Source: CAZXTR01 sp964643615 (lineage in GTDB: Bacteria; Pseudomonadota; Alphaproteobacteria; CAAHEQ01; UBA3637). Taken from it: a stretch of DNA of 64,000 nucleotides. This document shows positions 47,657 through 56,091 of this stretch, piece by piece; within the stretch, counting starts at the first letter, position 1; each line of letters starts with the position of its first letter. The stretch covers positions 12,094 through 76,093 of the forward strand of contig CAZXTR010000001.1 of assembly GCA_964643615.1 (NCBI GenBank). The letters are read 5' to 3'. Position numbers and translations under genes: made by a program. Below the pieces are notes generated by a model. That model searched no databases and was not told the origin of the DNA. It saw only the letters and a list, made by a program, of their open reading frames with translations.

Positions 47657-48069
47657 TTTTCTTTTCTTTTATTCAAGAATTTTTTTAAAAAAACACGTTG
47701 CTGATATTCAGAAACCCCTTTGTTAATCAACGATGGCAAAGCAAAAAATGAACTATAATAAAACTGTTCCAATGTATGACTTAATAATTTTTCTTTTAAC
47801 ACAAAATCGAAAATTATCCTTTCAAATTCAAAAAGCATTACACGCTTGTCCATAAGCGAACGACGCTTGCTATCAACTAAATAATCCAAACTTTCTTTAT
47901 TTAAATGAATGTCTGCTGTCCCAAAACATTTATCTTCGTCTTTTTGAGACCCCATCTTTTTCACCCACTTTATGAGGTACAGGTTTTTTTCAATACAAGC
48001 GCAAATATTCTTAATTCTGTTTTTTTCCTCTTCGCCTAATTGCCATTTTTGTTTATTATCCATAGACAT
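47653..48069 (-). CDS. Hypothetical protein inserted between rbfA and truB (first)
   Basis: 138 residues from ATG 48069 or the ATG two codons later (AGGAGA upstream; the frame opens at 48111). Mostly helical, basic C-terminus (FLKKFLNKRKEK), no recognised domain. It sits about 45 bases after rbfA in the same direction and is coupled to the following gene by a 4-base overlap. It interrupts a gene order (rbfA-truB) widely kept in bacteria. Confidence 0.55.
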   Translation of the reverse strand: MSMDNKQKWQLGEEEKNRIKNICACIEKNLYLIKWVKKMGSQKDEDKCFGTADIHLNKESLDYLVDSKRRSLMDKRVMLFEFERIIFDFVLKEKLLSHTLEQFYYSSFFALPSLINKGVSEYQQRVFLKKFLNKRKEK

Positions 48070-48114
48070 TGGACTACATCTCCTATGTATTATTGTTAGA
48101 TTTTTATTCATTTG

Positions 48115-48501
48115 TTATTTATTTAAATCGGCCTTAACTTTTGGATCATTCAACAATGCTTTAATTTTTGCCGATTGTTCAAAACTTTCGTCTTTAAAAA
48201 AACGGATATCTGGTGTTATGCGTAGCCGCAATTGAGCCCCCAATTTTTTACGAAAAAATCCTTTGTGCTCATTCAACAAATCGACCGCCTTGTTCACGTC
48301 TTCAATTCCCAATGTTTGAATAAAAACCGTTGCCAAAGAAAAGTCATTATTGATTTGAACTTCAGTTACCATCACATAAGCTATTTTTAATCTAGTGTCT
48401 AAAAATTCTTCTCGCAAGAGTGTTTGAGCGATAATATGCTTAATTTCTTCACCGACACGCAATTGACGTTGAGAAACGACCTTCGTTATTTTTTTACGCA
48501 T
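48115..48501 (-). CDS. rbfA: Ribosome-binding factor A
   Basis: 128 residues, one KH-like domain. RbfA helps mature the 30S 5' domain. VSQRQLRVGEEIKHIIAQTLLRE, then the LRIRITP-like LRLRITPDIRFFKDESFEQSAKI end, are standard. It follows infB by 4 bases, as usual. Confidence 0.96.
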   Translation of the reverse strand: MRKKITKVVSQRQLRVGEEIKHIIAQTLLREEFLDTRLKIAYVMVTEVQINNDFSLATVFIQTLGIEDVNKAVDLLNEHKGFFRKKLGAQLRLRITPDIRFFKDESFEQSAKIKALLNDPKVKADLNK

Positions 48502-48505
48502 GCTT

Positions 48506-50926
48506 TTACGCCTTTATGTCCAAAGTTGATGCGATTTGTTCAATTTCAAAGCATTCTATTTGGTCGCCTTCTTTTAAATCATCATAGTTTGCAAAGCTCA
48601 TTCCACATTCAAATCCCGACTTAACTTCTTTGGCGTTGTCTTTGAAGCGTTTTAATTGTGATAAATCGCCTTCATGAATCACAACATGATCCCTTAACAA
48701 ACGTACTTTTGCCGCCCGTTTAACAATCCCTTCTGTCACCATACAACCCGCAATTTTGCCAATCTTTGAAATACTAAAGACTTGACGGATTTCTGCATAT
48801 CCCAATATTTTTTCTTTCGTTTCAGGAGAAAGCAATCCTTCTACAGCCTTTTTCATGTCGTCTGCAACATCATAAATAATTGAATAATAACGGATATCAA
48901 CTCCATCTCGTTTTGCAATTTCACGCGCTTGTACATTAGCACGCACGTTGAACCCTAAAATCGTTGCTCGGGAAGCGTTTGCTAACGCAACGTCCGTTTC
49001 GTTAACACTGCCAACGCCAGAATGTAATACTTTTATACAGACTTCTTCGTTAGCTATTTTAGATAAAGTTCCCTGCAATGCTTCAATAGAGCCTTGCATA
49101 TCCCCTTTGATAATAACGGGAAATTCTTTTGTTTCGCCGGCTTTAATTTTCGCGAACATTTGTTCCATTGATGAGCCCAATTTATGTTTTACAGACAAAG
49201 CTTCACGTGCTTTGCGAGTACGATAAGTGGAAATTTCTCTAGCTTTTGATTCACTTTCCACAACGATAAATTCATCCCCCGCCGAAGGAACGCCTTGTAA
49301 CCCTATTACTTCCACAGGATCAGCCGGTTTTGCAAATTGAACTTTTTTTCCTTGATCATTTTGCAACATGCGAACACGTCCCCATTGTTGACCGACCACA
49401 AAGATATCTCCGACTTTTAATGTTCCACGAGAAATTAGAATCGTTGCCACAGCGCCTCGACCTTTTTCCATTTTTGCTTCAATTACTACACCTTCTGCTA
49501 TACGGTTAGTATTTGCTTTTAAATCTAAAACTTCGGCTTGTAATAAAACTGCCTCAATTAATTTATCCAAATTGATTTTCTTTTTTGCAGAAACTTCAAT
49601 TGCTAATACGTCACCACCCAAGAGCTCCACCACAACTCCGTGACTTAATAAAGCCGTTTTGATTTTTTCAGGGTTTGCTCCCGCCACATCAATTTTATTA
49701 ATCGCAACAACAATGGGGACTCCTGCCTCTTTCGCATGATGAATAGCTTCCACCGTTTGAGGCATCACACCGTCATCAGCAGCCACAACCAAAATAACAA
49801 TATCCGTAATTTTTGCGCCTCTTGCGCGCATTGCCGTAAAAGCTTCATGTCCTGGAGTATCAATAAACGTAACTTTTTGCCCACTTTTCATTGTGACTTG
49901 ATATGCCCCGATATGTTGCGTAATGCCACCTGACTCACCGCTAGCAACATCCGTAGAACGTAAGGCGTCCAATAAAGAAGTCTTTCCATGATCTACGTGT
50001 CCCATCACTGTTACTACAGGAGGCCTAAATGTTTTATCGGTTTCCGTGTCCGCATTAGACTTCAAAATATCTTCAATGTCAGATTCTGCAACACGAATGA
50101 CTTTATGCCCTAATTCCTCCGCTACCAACTGAGCCGTATCTGCATCAATCGTTTGTGTAATTGTGGCCATAACGCCCATATTCATTAACGTTTTAACAAC
50201 AGAAGCCGCGCGTTCGGCCATGCGGTTTGCCAATTCTTGGACAGTGATTGTTTCTGGAATAGTAACGTCACGCATAATCTTTTCTGCCGTTTTCAAAGTT
50301 TCAATATGTTTTAAACGTTCTTTTTCACGCGCTCGTCGAATAGATGCTAAACTCCGGCTTCTTTTTTGCATAAAGTCATCTTCATCATCATCCATTCCCG
50401 AATAAATTGTCGAAATGTTGATTTTCCCTGTTTGACGACGTTCTTCTCCTTTGACTTTTTTAGGAAGTGTTTTTTCTTCCGAGATTTTTTTACGTGAATG
50501 GAAAATTTCATCATCATCTTTAATTTCGGATAGTTTCTTTTTAGGCTCCTTAGCAAAAACAGCCTTTTCAGCAGGAGGCAGCTCTTCTTGCATTTCTTCT
50601 TTTACTTCTAGTTGTTTTTCAGATAATTCAGATTCGCTGACCAATTGTTCTTTTTGTTTTTGCGCTATTTCTTTTTGAAGCAAAACTTCTTGCTCCAAGC
50701 GTTGTTTTTCTTTTTGCTCTTCAATTTTTTTAGCGTCTTGTAATAATTTTAATTTGTGATTTTTTTCGACATCACTCTCCAAAGAAGAATTTGACAGCAA
50801 GGAATGAATAGCTCTTTTTTTACGAACTTCTACAACCAATCCAAGCCGCCCTTGCCCAAGCTGTGCTGAAGGTTTCAATTCCAACTTTCCTCGTGACAAA
50901 GTCAACGGTGATTTTGTTTCACTCAT
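48506..50926 (-). CDS. infB: Translation initiation factor IF-2
   Basis: 806 residues. It brings fMet-tRNA to the 30S subunit. The N-terminal 270 residues are highly charged (Lys/Glu coiled coil), with the IF2_N fold ([23 protein letters not shown] in parts). G domain: [21 protein letters not shown]. Domains II-IV follow. The 4-base overlap with ylxR and the 4-base gap to rbfA show one transcript. Confidence 0.97.
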   Translation of the reverse strand: MSETKSPLTLSRGKLELKPSAQLGQGRLGLVVEVRKKRAIHSLLSNSSLESDVEKNHKLKLLQDAKKIEEQKEKQRLEQEVLLQKEIAQKQKEQLVSESELSEKQLEVKEEMQEELPPAEKAVFAKEPKKKLSEIKDDDEIFHSRKKISEEKTLPKKVKGEERRQTGKINISTIYSGMDDDEDDFMQKRSRSLASIRRAREKERLKHIETLKTAEKIMRDVTIPETITVQELANRMAERAASVVKTLMNMGVMATITQTIDADTAQLVAEELGHKVIRVAESDIEDILKSNADTETDKTFRPPVVTVMGHVDHGKTSLLDALRSTDVASGESGGITQHIGAYQVTMKSGQKVTFIDTPGHEAFTAMRARGAKITDIVILVVAADDGVMPQTVEAIHHAKEAGVPIVVAINKIDVAGANPEKIKTALLSHGVVVELLGGDVLAIEVSAKKKINLDKLIEAVLLQAEVLDLKANTNRIAEGVVIEAKMEKGRGAVATILISRGTLKVGDIFVVGQQWGRVRMLQNDQGKKVQFAKPADPVEVIGLQGVPSAGDEFIVVESESKAREISTYRTRKAREALSVKHKLGSSMEQMFAKIKAGETKEFPVIIKGDMQGSIEALQGTLSKIANEEVCIKVLHSGVGSVNETDVALANASRATILGFNVRANVQAREIAKRDGVDIRYYSIIYDVADDMKKAVEGLLSPETKEKILGYAEIRQVFSISKIGKIAGCMVTEGIVKRAAKVRLLRDHVVIHEGDLSQLKRFKDNAKEVKSGFECGMSFANYDDLKEGDQIECFEIEQIASTLDIKA

Positions 50927-51543
50927 TTACAACCTCCTTCTTTTTTGATAAAAGATTCATACCTTTTTATTTCACTCACCAAACGCAATGCCATTGCCCC
51001 AGATTGTACAGCAATATGCACACACAATTCTCGACCTAACGCTTCGCCTAATTCTTGTTGATTAAACAACGAACAAAAATATGATTTCTGGCATAATTTT
51101 TGCATCTTTTTACGCCCGTCAGATGTGCCATCTGAGGCTTCCAATAAAACATCAAAAGAAAGCATGTGCGATTTATTTTTTATTTTTTCAAAGCCACAAA
51201 GAACAACGCCCGCTTTGTTCGCCAAACCCAATAAATTCAAACATTGATCGTGCAACATTTTTTCAACAAGTTCCACTAAATGCGGCACAGGAGCAACTTT
51301 GACACCAAAGGCTTTCGAAAACATTTTTTGATTGACCATTTGTTCAACGATATTCTTCGACGACAACAACCAAACACCTCGCCCGTCCATTTTTCCAAAT
51401 GAATCTGGATAGACCAAACCGTCTGATCCGACAACAAAACGAATCAGCTCTTCTTTCGGATGAGGGATGCCCGTTAAAAAACAACTCCGTTGCCCCTTTT
51501 CCGCTTTGAAAAGTTTTTTTCTAGCTTTTCTTATCTTCCGCAA
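50923..51543 (-). CDS. YlxR/L7Ae-like RNA-binding protein
   Basis: 206 residues. The N-terminal YlxR (DUF448) domain has [17 protein letters not shown] and [10 protein letters not shown]. The C-terminal half is an L7Ae-like fold ([20 protein letters not shown]). The fusion between nusA and infB is typical of alphaproteobacteria. Binding to ribosome or RNase P RNA is suggested for relatives. The start lies 23 bases inside nusA. The L7Ae half is looser in sequence than usual. Confidence 0.9.
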   Translation of the reverse strand: MRKIRKARKKLFKAEKGQRSCFLTGIPHPKEELIRFVVGSDGLVYPDSFGKMDGRGVWLLSSKNIVEQMVNQKMFSKAFGVKVAPVPHLVELVEKMLHDQCLNLLGLANKAGVVLCGFEKIKNKSHMLSFDVLLEASDGTSDGRKKMQKLCQKSYFCSLFNQQELGEALGRELCVHIAVQSGAMALRLVSEIKRYESFIKKEGGCK

Positions 51544-53038
51544 ACCAATGCTCCCGCGCTTTCATAATAAGCGTATTTGCTGTTTCTTCCGTTAAAATGC
51601 ACGACCCAACGATTTCAATCAATTCATCCGCAGCTAAATCCGCAAAATCATCCAAGGTTTTAATCCCTTTTTTCCCTAAATTAACTAACATTTCTAACGT
51701 TAATCCATCCAGCGTTTTTAATGTTTCTGTGATATCTAAATCCTGTACTTCCTTTTCCAAAGAAGTGTTTTTTTCTTCCAAATATGCCTTTGCCCGCGTT
51801 TGAAGCTCAACCGCTAAAGATTCGTCAAACCCTTCAATCCCCGATAATTCACCCAATTCCACATAGGCAATTTCTTCGATTTTCGTAAAACCTTCTTGGA
51901 TCAAGAGGTGGGCAATCATATCATCCACATCCAAAGCCTTCGTAAATAATTCCAAACGATCTTTAGCTTCTTCTTGGCGATGTTCGGATTCTTGAGCTTT
52001 GGTCAAAACATCAATATGCCAACCCGTTAAAATGCTAGCCAAACGAACATTTTGGCCACGACGACCAATCGCTTGGGAAAGTTGGTCATCAGGAACAACA
52101 ACTTCCGCATTTTTCAAATCTTCATCTAATACAATTTTCAATATTTCACTAGGCGCCAAAGCGTTAACAATAAAAGTTGCAGGGTCAGATGACCAATGTA
52201 CTACATCGATTTTTTCACCTTGAAGCTCGGTAACAATCGCTTGGACGCGAACACCACGCATTCCAATGCAAGCACCACGTGGATCAATCGAAGAATCTTT
52301 GGAATAAACCGCAACTTTTGCCCGAGAGCCTGGATCACGGGCCACTGATTTTATTTCAATCACATTATCATAAACCTCGGGCACCTCACTAGCAAATAAT
52401 TTAGCCATAAAATTTGGATGCGAACGAGATAAAAAGATTTGAGGGCCCCGCGTTTCTTGACGCACGTCCATCAAATAAGCGCGCACTCTATCTCCGGCAC
52501 GAAAAACTTCACCGTGAATTAATTCATCACGACGAAGTAACGCTTCAGCACGACTCAAGTCAACAATAACATTGCCCATTTCAATCCGTTTGACAGTACC
52601 ATGGATAATTTCACCCACTTTATCTTTGAAATCATTATATTGACGCACACGTTCTGCATCCTTCACTTTTTGAACAATCACTTGCTTTGCAGTTTGCGCA
52701 GCAATGCGCCCAAAATCAATTGACGGCAAATCATCAATAATTACATCTCCTATTTTTAAATTAGCATCTTTTTTTATCGCATCGGCCAAAGAAATTTGTG
52801 CGCTTTTTTCTTCTACCGTTTCAACAACTGTTGTATAACGCGCCAACTTAATTTCGCCTGTTTTTTTATCAATTTTTGCGCGCACATCATATTGAGGGCC
52901 ATATTTAGACCGCCCCGCACGTGCAACCGCAAATTCCATTGCCTCTAGAACATCGTCTCTGTCAATGCCTTTTTCCCGCGCGACCATTTCCGCCATTTTT
53001 AATAATTCAGGACGTTCTGCAGATGTTGTGTTTTCCAT
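51521..53038 (-). CDS. nusA: Transcription factor NusA
   Basis: 505 residues. N-terminal RNA polymerase-binding domain, S1 domain (GEIIHGTVKRIEMGNVIVDL), and KH1/KH2 with IDPRGACIGMRGVRVQAI and QAIGRRGQNVRLAS. Two acidic C-terminal repeats follow, as in proteobacterial NusA. It works in pausing, termination and antitermination, and in E. coli represses its own operon. It begins 11 bases after rimP. Confidence 0.97.
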   Translation of the reverse strand: MENTTSAERPELLKMAEMVAREKGIDRDDVLEAMEFAVARAGRSKYGPQYDVRAKIDKKTGEIKLARYTTVVETVEEKSAQISLADAIKKDANLKIGDVIIDDLPSIDFGRIAAQTAKQVIVQKVKDAERVRQYNDFKDKVGEIIHGTVKRIEMGNVIVDLSRAEALLRRDELIHGEVFRAGDRVRAYLMDVRQETRGPQIFLSRSHPNFMAKLFASEVPEVYDNVIEIKSVARDPGSRAKVAVYSKDSSIDPRGACIGMRGVRVQAIVTELQGEKIDVVHWSSDPATFIVNALAPSEILKIVLDEDLKNAEVVVPDDQLSQAIGRRGQNVRLASILTGWHIDVLTKAQESEHRQEEAKDRLELFTKALDVDDMIAHLLIQEGFTKIEEIAYVELGELSGIEGFDESLAVELQTRAKAYLEEKNTSLEKEVQDLDITETLKTLDGLTLEMLVNLGKKGIKTLDDFADLAADELIEIVGSCILTEETANTLIMKAREHWFAEDKKS

Positions 53039-53049
53039 TTTTCGTTTCC

Positions 53050-53544
53050 TTATGCTTTTTTTAAAAAAGAAGCGACCAACTCGTCCGTCAAAACAAGTTT
53101 CGCCTTACTCACCAAAGGGAGAGGAATTTGAATATCCCTGCCCTCAAAAATCATTTTTATATTTTCACTACTTTCATCCAACCCCAACAACTTACCTTTA
53201 AACCTTTTGCGTCCTTCAATTGCTGAGATTGTTTCCAATTTAAATTCACGCCCCTTAAAGCGATTATAATCTTGCGCTTTTACTAGTGGGCGGTCAATAC
53301 CTGGGGACGTTACTTCTAGCACATAACGCTCATCAATTAAATTTGCCACATCTATTTGCGCCGATATCGTTCGCGATAAAGTTTCACAATCATCAATTTT
53401 CATATCTTTGCCGTCTTGACGTTCCAACATAATTTGAAGTGTTTTGTTGACGCTGTCACCTTGGAATAAAACACGGACAAGCGCGTAACCCTTATCTTCA
53501 ATAACTGGCGTTATGATATTTGTAATTTTTGACAATACGTCCAT
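53050..53544 (-). CDS. rimP: Ribosome maturation factor RimP
   Basis: 164 residues from ATG 53544 (GAAAGGA upstream; the longer frame to 53583 would run through a terminator-like hairpin). ITPVIEDKGYALVRVLFQG, DDCETLSRTISAQID, YVLEVTSPGIDRPL and a C-terminal SH3-like domain identify RimP, needed for 30S assembly. First gene of the rimP-nusA-ylxR-infB-rbfA series. Confidence 0.96.
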   Translation of the reverse strand: MDVLSKITNIITPVIEDKGYALVRVLFQGDSVNKTLQIMLERQDGKDMKIDDCETLSRTISAQIDVANLIDERYVLEVTSPGIDRPLVKAQDYNRFKGREFKLETISAIEGRKRFKGKLLGLDESSENIKMIFEGRDIQIPLPLVSKAKLVLTDELVASFLKKA

Positions 53545-53565
53545 ATGTTTTCCTTTCACCCTATC

Positions 53566-53591
53566 AAAAAAGGCGGGGTTCAAACCCCACC
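53566..53591 (-). terminator. Terminator or attenuator hairpin before rimP
   Basis: On the minus strand GGTGGGGTT and AACCCCGCC pair over up to 9 positions around TG, followed directly by six T. It ends 21 bases before the rimP ATG, which leaves no room for another promoter in between. It may stop the upstream gene, attenuate the rimP operon, or both. Confidence 0.7.
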
Positions 53592-53622
53592 CCCTTTAAC
53601 AACAACGAGAATGTTATGTACA

Positions 53623-53651
53623 CCTATACACTACAATCTTTTAAAACGCAA
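53623..53651 (-). promoter_or_regulatory. Possible rimP operon promoter
   Basis: On the minus strand TTGCGT (53646-53651), a 17-base spacer, TATAGG (53623-53628). The predicted transcript would start near 53616 and run straight through the hairpin at 53566-53591 into rimP. Confidence 0.45.
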
Positions 53652-53658
53652 GCTTTTT

Positions 53659-54708
53659 TTAATTTTTTTGATATGAATGTAAAAGCGAGCCTAAAATTTT
53701 TATTTGCATTGAGACTAACGGTTGCTTTTTTTTATCTAATTGTCGTTTTTTATAGTAAGCCTCCATATAAAGCAACATTCCTATAACAGCTATTTTTTTC
53801 GACAAATCATCTTGTTTTTTCCGCATATAATGTTGATAAGCTTGGCAATAATTTGTTGCCCTATAGGACAAAGTTTCATCATTTATGCCTTGTCCTCGGA
53901 CAAATTTTAAAATATCGCTAAATGCTCCAATATATCTGTCTGGACAACGGCGGGCTACTTCTTTTAAAAATGGGATTTGTTGCCCTATTTTAACTTTCTC
54001 GAATTCTATTTCTTTTACTCTCTGCGTTAGTGGCATTTTGCTGGTTTTACGAGTCGTAATATTATTCAAATCGGAAAAATGAGTCAGCTCAGTATATTTT
54101 TTCATTTCTGAACGTTTTAAAGATTTTTTTGCTTTATCTCGTTGCCAATCTTTTGCATAAACGTTTTGAAAAACCGAATGATAAAGCTCTTTTGCTTTTT
54201 TCAAACGATGCTCCTGCCCGGTCACTGCAGCACAAATCTTTAAATAATCTGCATATCGTAATTGCGCCGAAGGATAGCCTTTATTAGCAATACTTTCCAA
54301 TGCTTTTTCAGTTTTTTCCATCAAAGATAAATCACACGATTCTTCCCAATTTCCAGAAAGACGATCTTCAAGCTTTTTGCATAAATAATCTACATCTCTA
54401 TCAGATCTTTCGATACATTTTGGCAAATTGTATATAAGCGCCTCTTGACGAGAAATTTTTTGCAACTCGGGAATTTTGTTAATGTACGGGATACAATCGG
54501 ACAACGATGGATAAGATACATTAAAAACCAAATGGATGCCCTGCATACGTTTGGGTTCTTCTATGGTTGGATTTGAGCCCTTTATTATTTTAAAAAATGT
54601 GGCAATACATTTGTTCATGCCCAAAAAGCGTAGCGCTCGAAAAATGATATTTTCAAACTTGCCTAATCGCCATGCATTTTGCATATTATTTTGTTGATTA
54701 TTTTCCAT
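53659..54708 (-). CDS. Hypothetical helical protein (TPR/Sel1-like)
   Basis: 349 residues, basic, mostly helical. ALESIANKGYPSAQLRYADYLKICAAVTGQEHRLKKAKELY in parts reads like a Sel1/TPR helix pair, and the rest is unassigned. There is no clear signal peptide. It lies between the STAS gene and rimP, a place where alphaproteobacteria usually have trmB next to rimP. It has its own strong promoter and a leader of about 160 bases containing a C8-T8-A7 run. A hairpin terminator follows it. Confidence 0.55.
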   Translation of the reverse strand: MENNQQNNMQNAWRLGKFENIIFRALRFLGMNKCIATFFKIIKGSNPTIEEPKRMQGIHLVFNVSYPSLSDCIPYINKIPELQKISRQEALIYNLPKCIERSDRDVDYLCKKLEDRLSGNWEESCDLSLMEKTEKALESIANKGYPSAQLRYADYLKICAAVTGQEHRLKKAKELYHSVFQNVYAKDWQRDKAKKSLKRSEMKKYTELTHFSDLNNITTRKTSKMPLTQRVKEIEFEKVKIGQQIPFLKEVARRCPDRYIGAFSDILKFVRGQGINDETLSYRATNYCQAYQHYMRKKQDDLSKKIAVIGMLLYMEAYYKKRQLDKKKQPLVSMQIKILGSLLHSYQKN

Positions 54709-54752
54709 TTTTTTTCCTTATTGCTTATAGCAAAAAATAAATTAGAGACAAT

Positions 54753-54775
54753 CCCCCCCCTTTTTTTTAAAAAAA
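54753..54775. repeat. Homopolymer run C8-T8-A7 in a 5' leader
   Basis: Eight C, eight T and seven A in a row, between the promoter at 54874 and the start of the 53659-54708 gene. Such runs are prone to slippage. Confidence 0.6.
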
Positions 54776-54873
54776 GGAAACCTCTTTGGGCGAACAATTT
54801 CTTTGTCTCGGGGATGTGTTAGGATAAAAAGTTTTTTCATTGTCTTCGTTCATTTTCTATGCTTAAAAGAGCA

Positions 54874-54901
54874 AGTATATACTTTTTTATAAAATTGTCA
54901 A
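54874..54901 (-). promoter_or_regulatory. Promoter of the 53659-54708 gene
   Basis: On the minus strand a perfect TTGACA (54896-54901), a 16-base spacer and TATACT (54874-54879). One of the strongest matches in the window. The rest of the 54709-54988 gap is AT-rich without other features. Confidence 0.65.
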
Positions 54902-54988
54902 GTTATTTGGCAAAACAGCACATTTCCCCAATTCAAACCTAGTAAAAAACATAAAAAATGCTTTTTTATAAAAAATCACATAAATGGA

Positions 54989-55294
54989 TTAATCTTCGAA
55001 CGTATACAAATTATCGAACCGTGCCGCAAACATAACATCGCGCACCTTGCCCGTTGCCGAATGAATGGACAACGTCATATCTTTAGCAGAAGCTTCGTCA
55101 CTTGCAATCACAAACATTCCCAAAGCAGCGCTATCAATAAAATCACACCCTGATAAATTGAACACTATCTTTTTGTCCTTTGAGCTTTTTATCAAAGAAA
55201 CAACTTCAAAAAAACGGTCGTGGTCGCGAAAAGTAAAAGAACCTTGAATGGCTATTTCTTTTCCTGTTGCTGTTTCATTTACTTTATATTCCAT
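54989..55294 (-). CDS. STAS-domain anti-anti-sigma factor-like protein
   Basis: 101 residues, a single STAS domain. FNLSGCDFIDSAALGMFVIA contains the Ser that is phosphorylated by partner kinases in SpoIIAA-like proteins (SAALGM). It would act in a partner-switching pathway, yet no serine kinase or phosphatase lies in this window. It sits alone between trmB and the hypothetical gene, same strand as both. Confidence 0.85.
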   Translation of the reverse strand: MEYKVNETATGKEIAIQGSFTFRDHDRFFEVVSLIKSSKDKKIVFNLSGCDFIDSAALGMFVIASDEASAKDMTLSIHSATGKVRDVMFAARFDNLYTFED

Positions 55295-55341
55295 AAAATA
55301 TCTCCTTATGCCTGTTTTTTAAGAATAAGACTTTTACACGC

Positions 55342-56091
55342 TTACGTCAACTTGTTTTTTGTATAGATAAAATAAGTCGGAATACGTCCCGCTTGGACAC
55401 CTTTTTTTTCATAGCGCGTTGAAACCCAATCATGGGGAGGAGTCACCCCTTTTTGAACGCAAGTAAACAATTTTGAAGATTCTATTTGATTTTGTCCCCA
55501 AGTCACATAATTTTCAACATCTGTAGCAAGGCGAAGTTCGCCTTCGTCTTTTAATAAACGATGAAGTTGCACCAAATTTTCATGCATAAAAAAGCGACGG
55601 GCTTCATGTCTTTTTTTTGGCCACGGATCGGGATATAACACAAAAACACGCCCTAAGCTTTCATTTTTCAAAAAAGGAAATAACAATCGAACATCATCTG
55701 GAAAGATTCTGACATTATCTGACCTGTTTTTTTCTAACATAAGTGGCGTTTCACATACTCGTCCGTTGTGACACCCATTCAAAAGCGCCAATAAACTTGC
55801 AACACCATTCATAAATGGCTCTGCCCCCAAAAAGCCAATGTCTGGATGATTAAAGGATTGAACGGATAAATGTTCACCGCCACCAAAGCCTATTTCTAAC
55901 CAAACATCTTTTATGGGAAATGGAAATAATTTTTGTATATCCAATATTGATTCGGGATTTTGCACCACTATGCGAGGCAATAATTTTTGCATCAATTCTA
56001 TACGGGATTGTTTTAACTTTTTCCCATGTCTACGCCCAAAAAATTGAGTCGCTGGTAGGTGTGTGTTTAAAGTGTTGTTTTGACGTTCCAT
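55342..56091 (-). CDS. trmB: tRNA (guanine-N7)-methyltransferase TrmB
   Basis: 249 residues. It methylates G46 in tRNA. The SAM site EIGFGGGEHL, the signature YPDPWPKKRHEARRF and the C-terminal TRYEKKG.QAGR motif are present. The N-terminus begins inside the glgP end (25-base overlap), so the two share a transcript. Confidence 0.94.
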   Translation of the reverse strand: MERQNNTLNTHLPATQFFGRRHGKKLKQSRIELMQKLLPRIVVQNPESILDIQKLFPFPIKDVWLEIGFGGGEHLSVQSFNHPDIGFLGAEPFMNGVASLLALLNGCHNGRVCETPLMLEKNRSDNVRIFPDDVRLLFPFLKNESLGRVFVLYPDPWPKKRHEARRFFMHENLVQLHRLLKDEGELRLATDVENYVTWGQNQIESSKLFTCVQKGVTPPHDWVSTRYEKKGVQAGRIPTYFIYTKNKLT

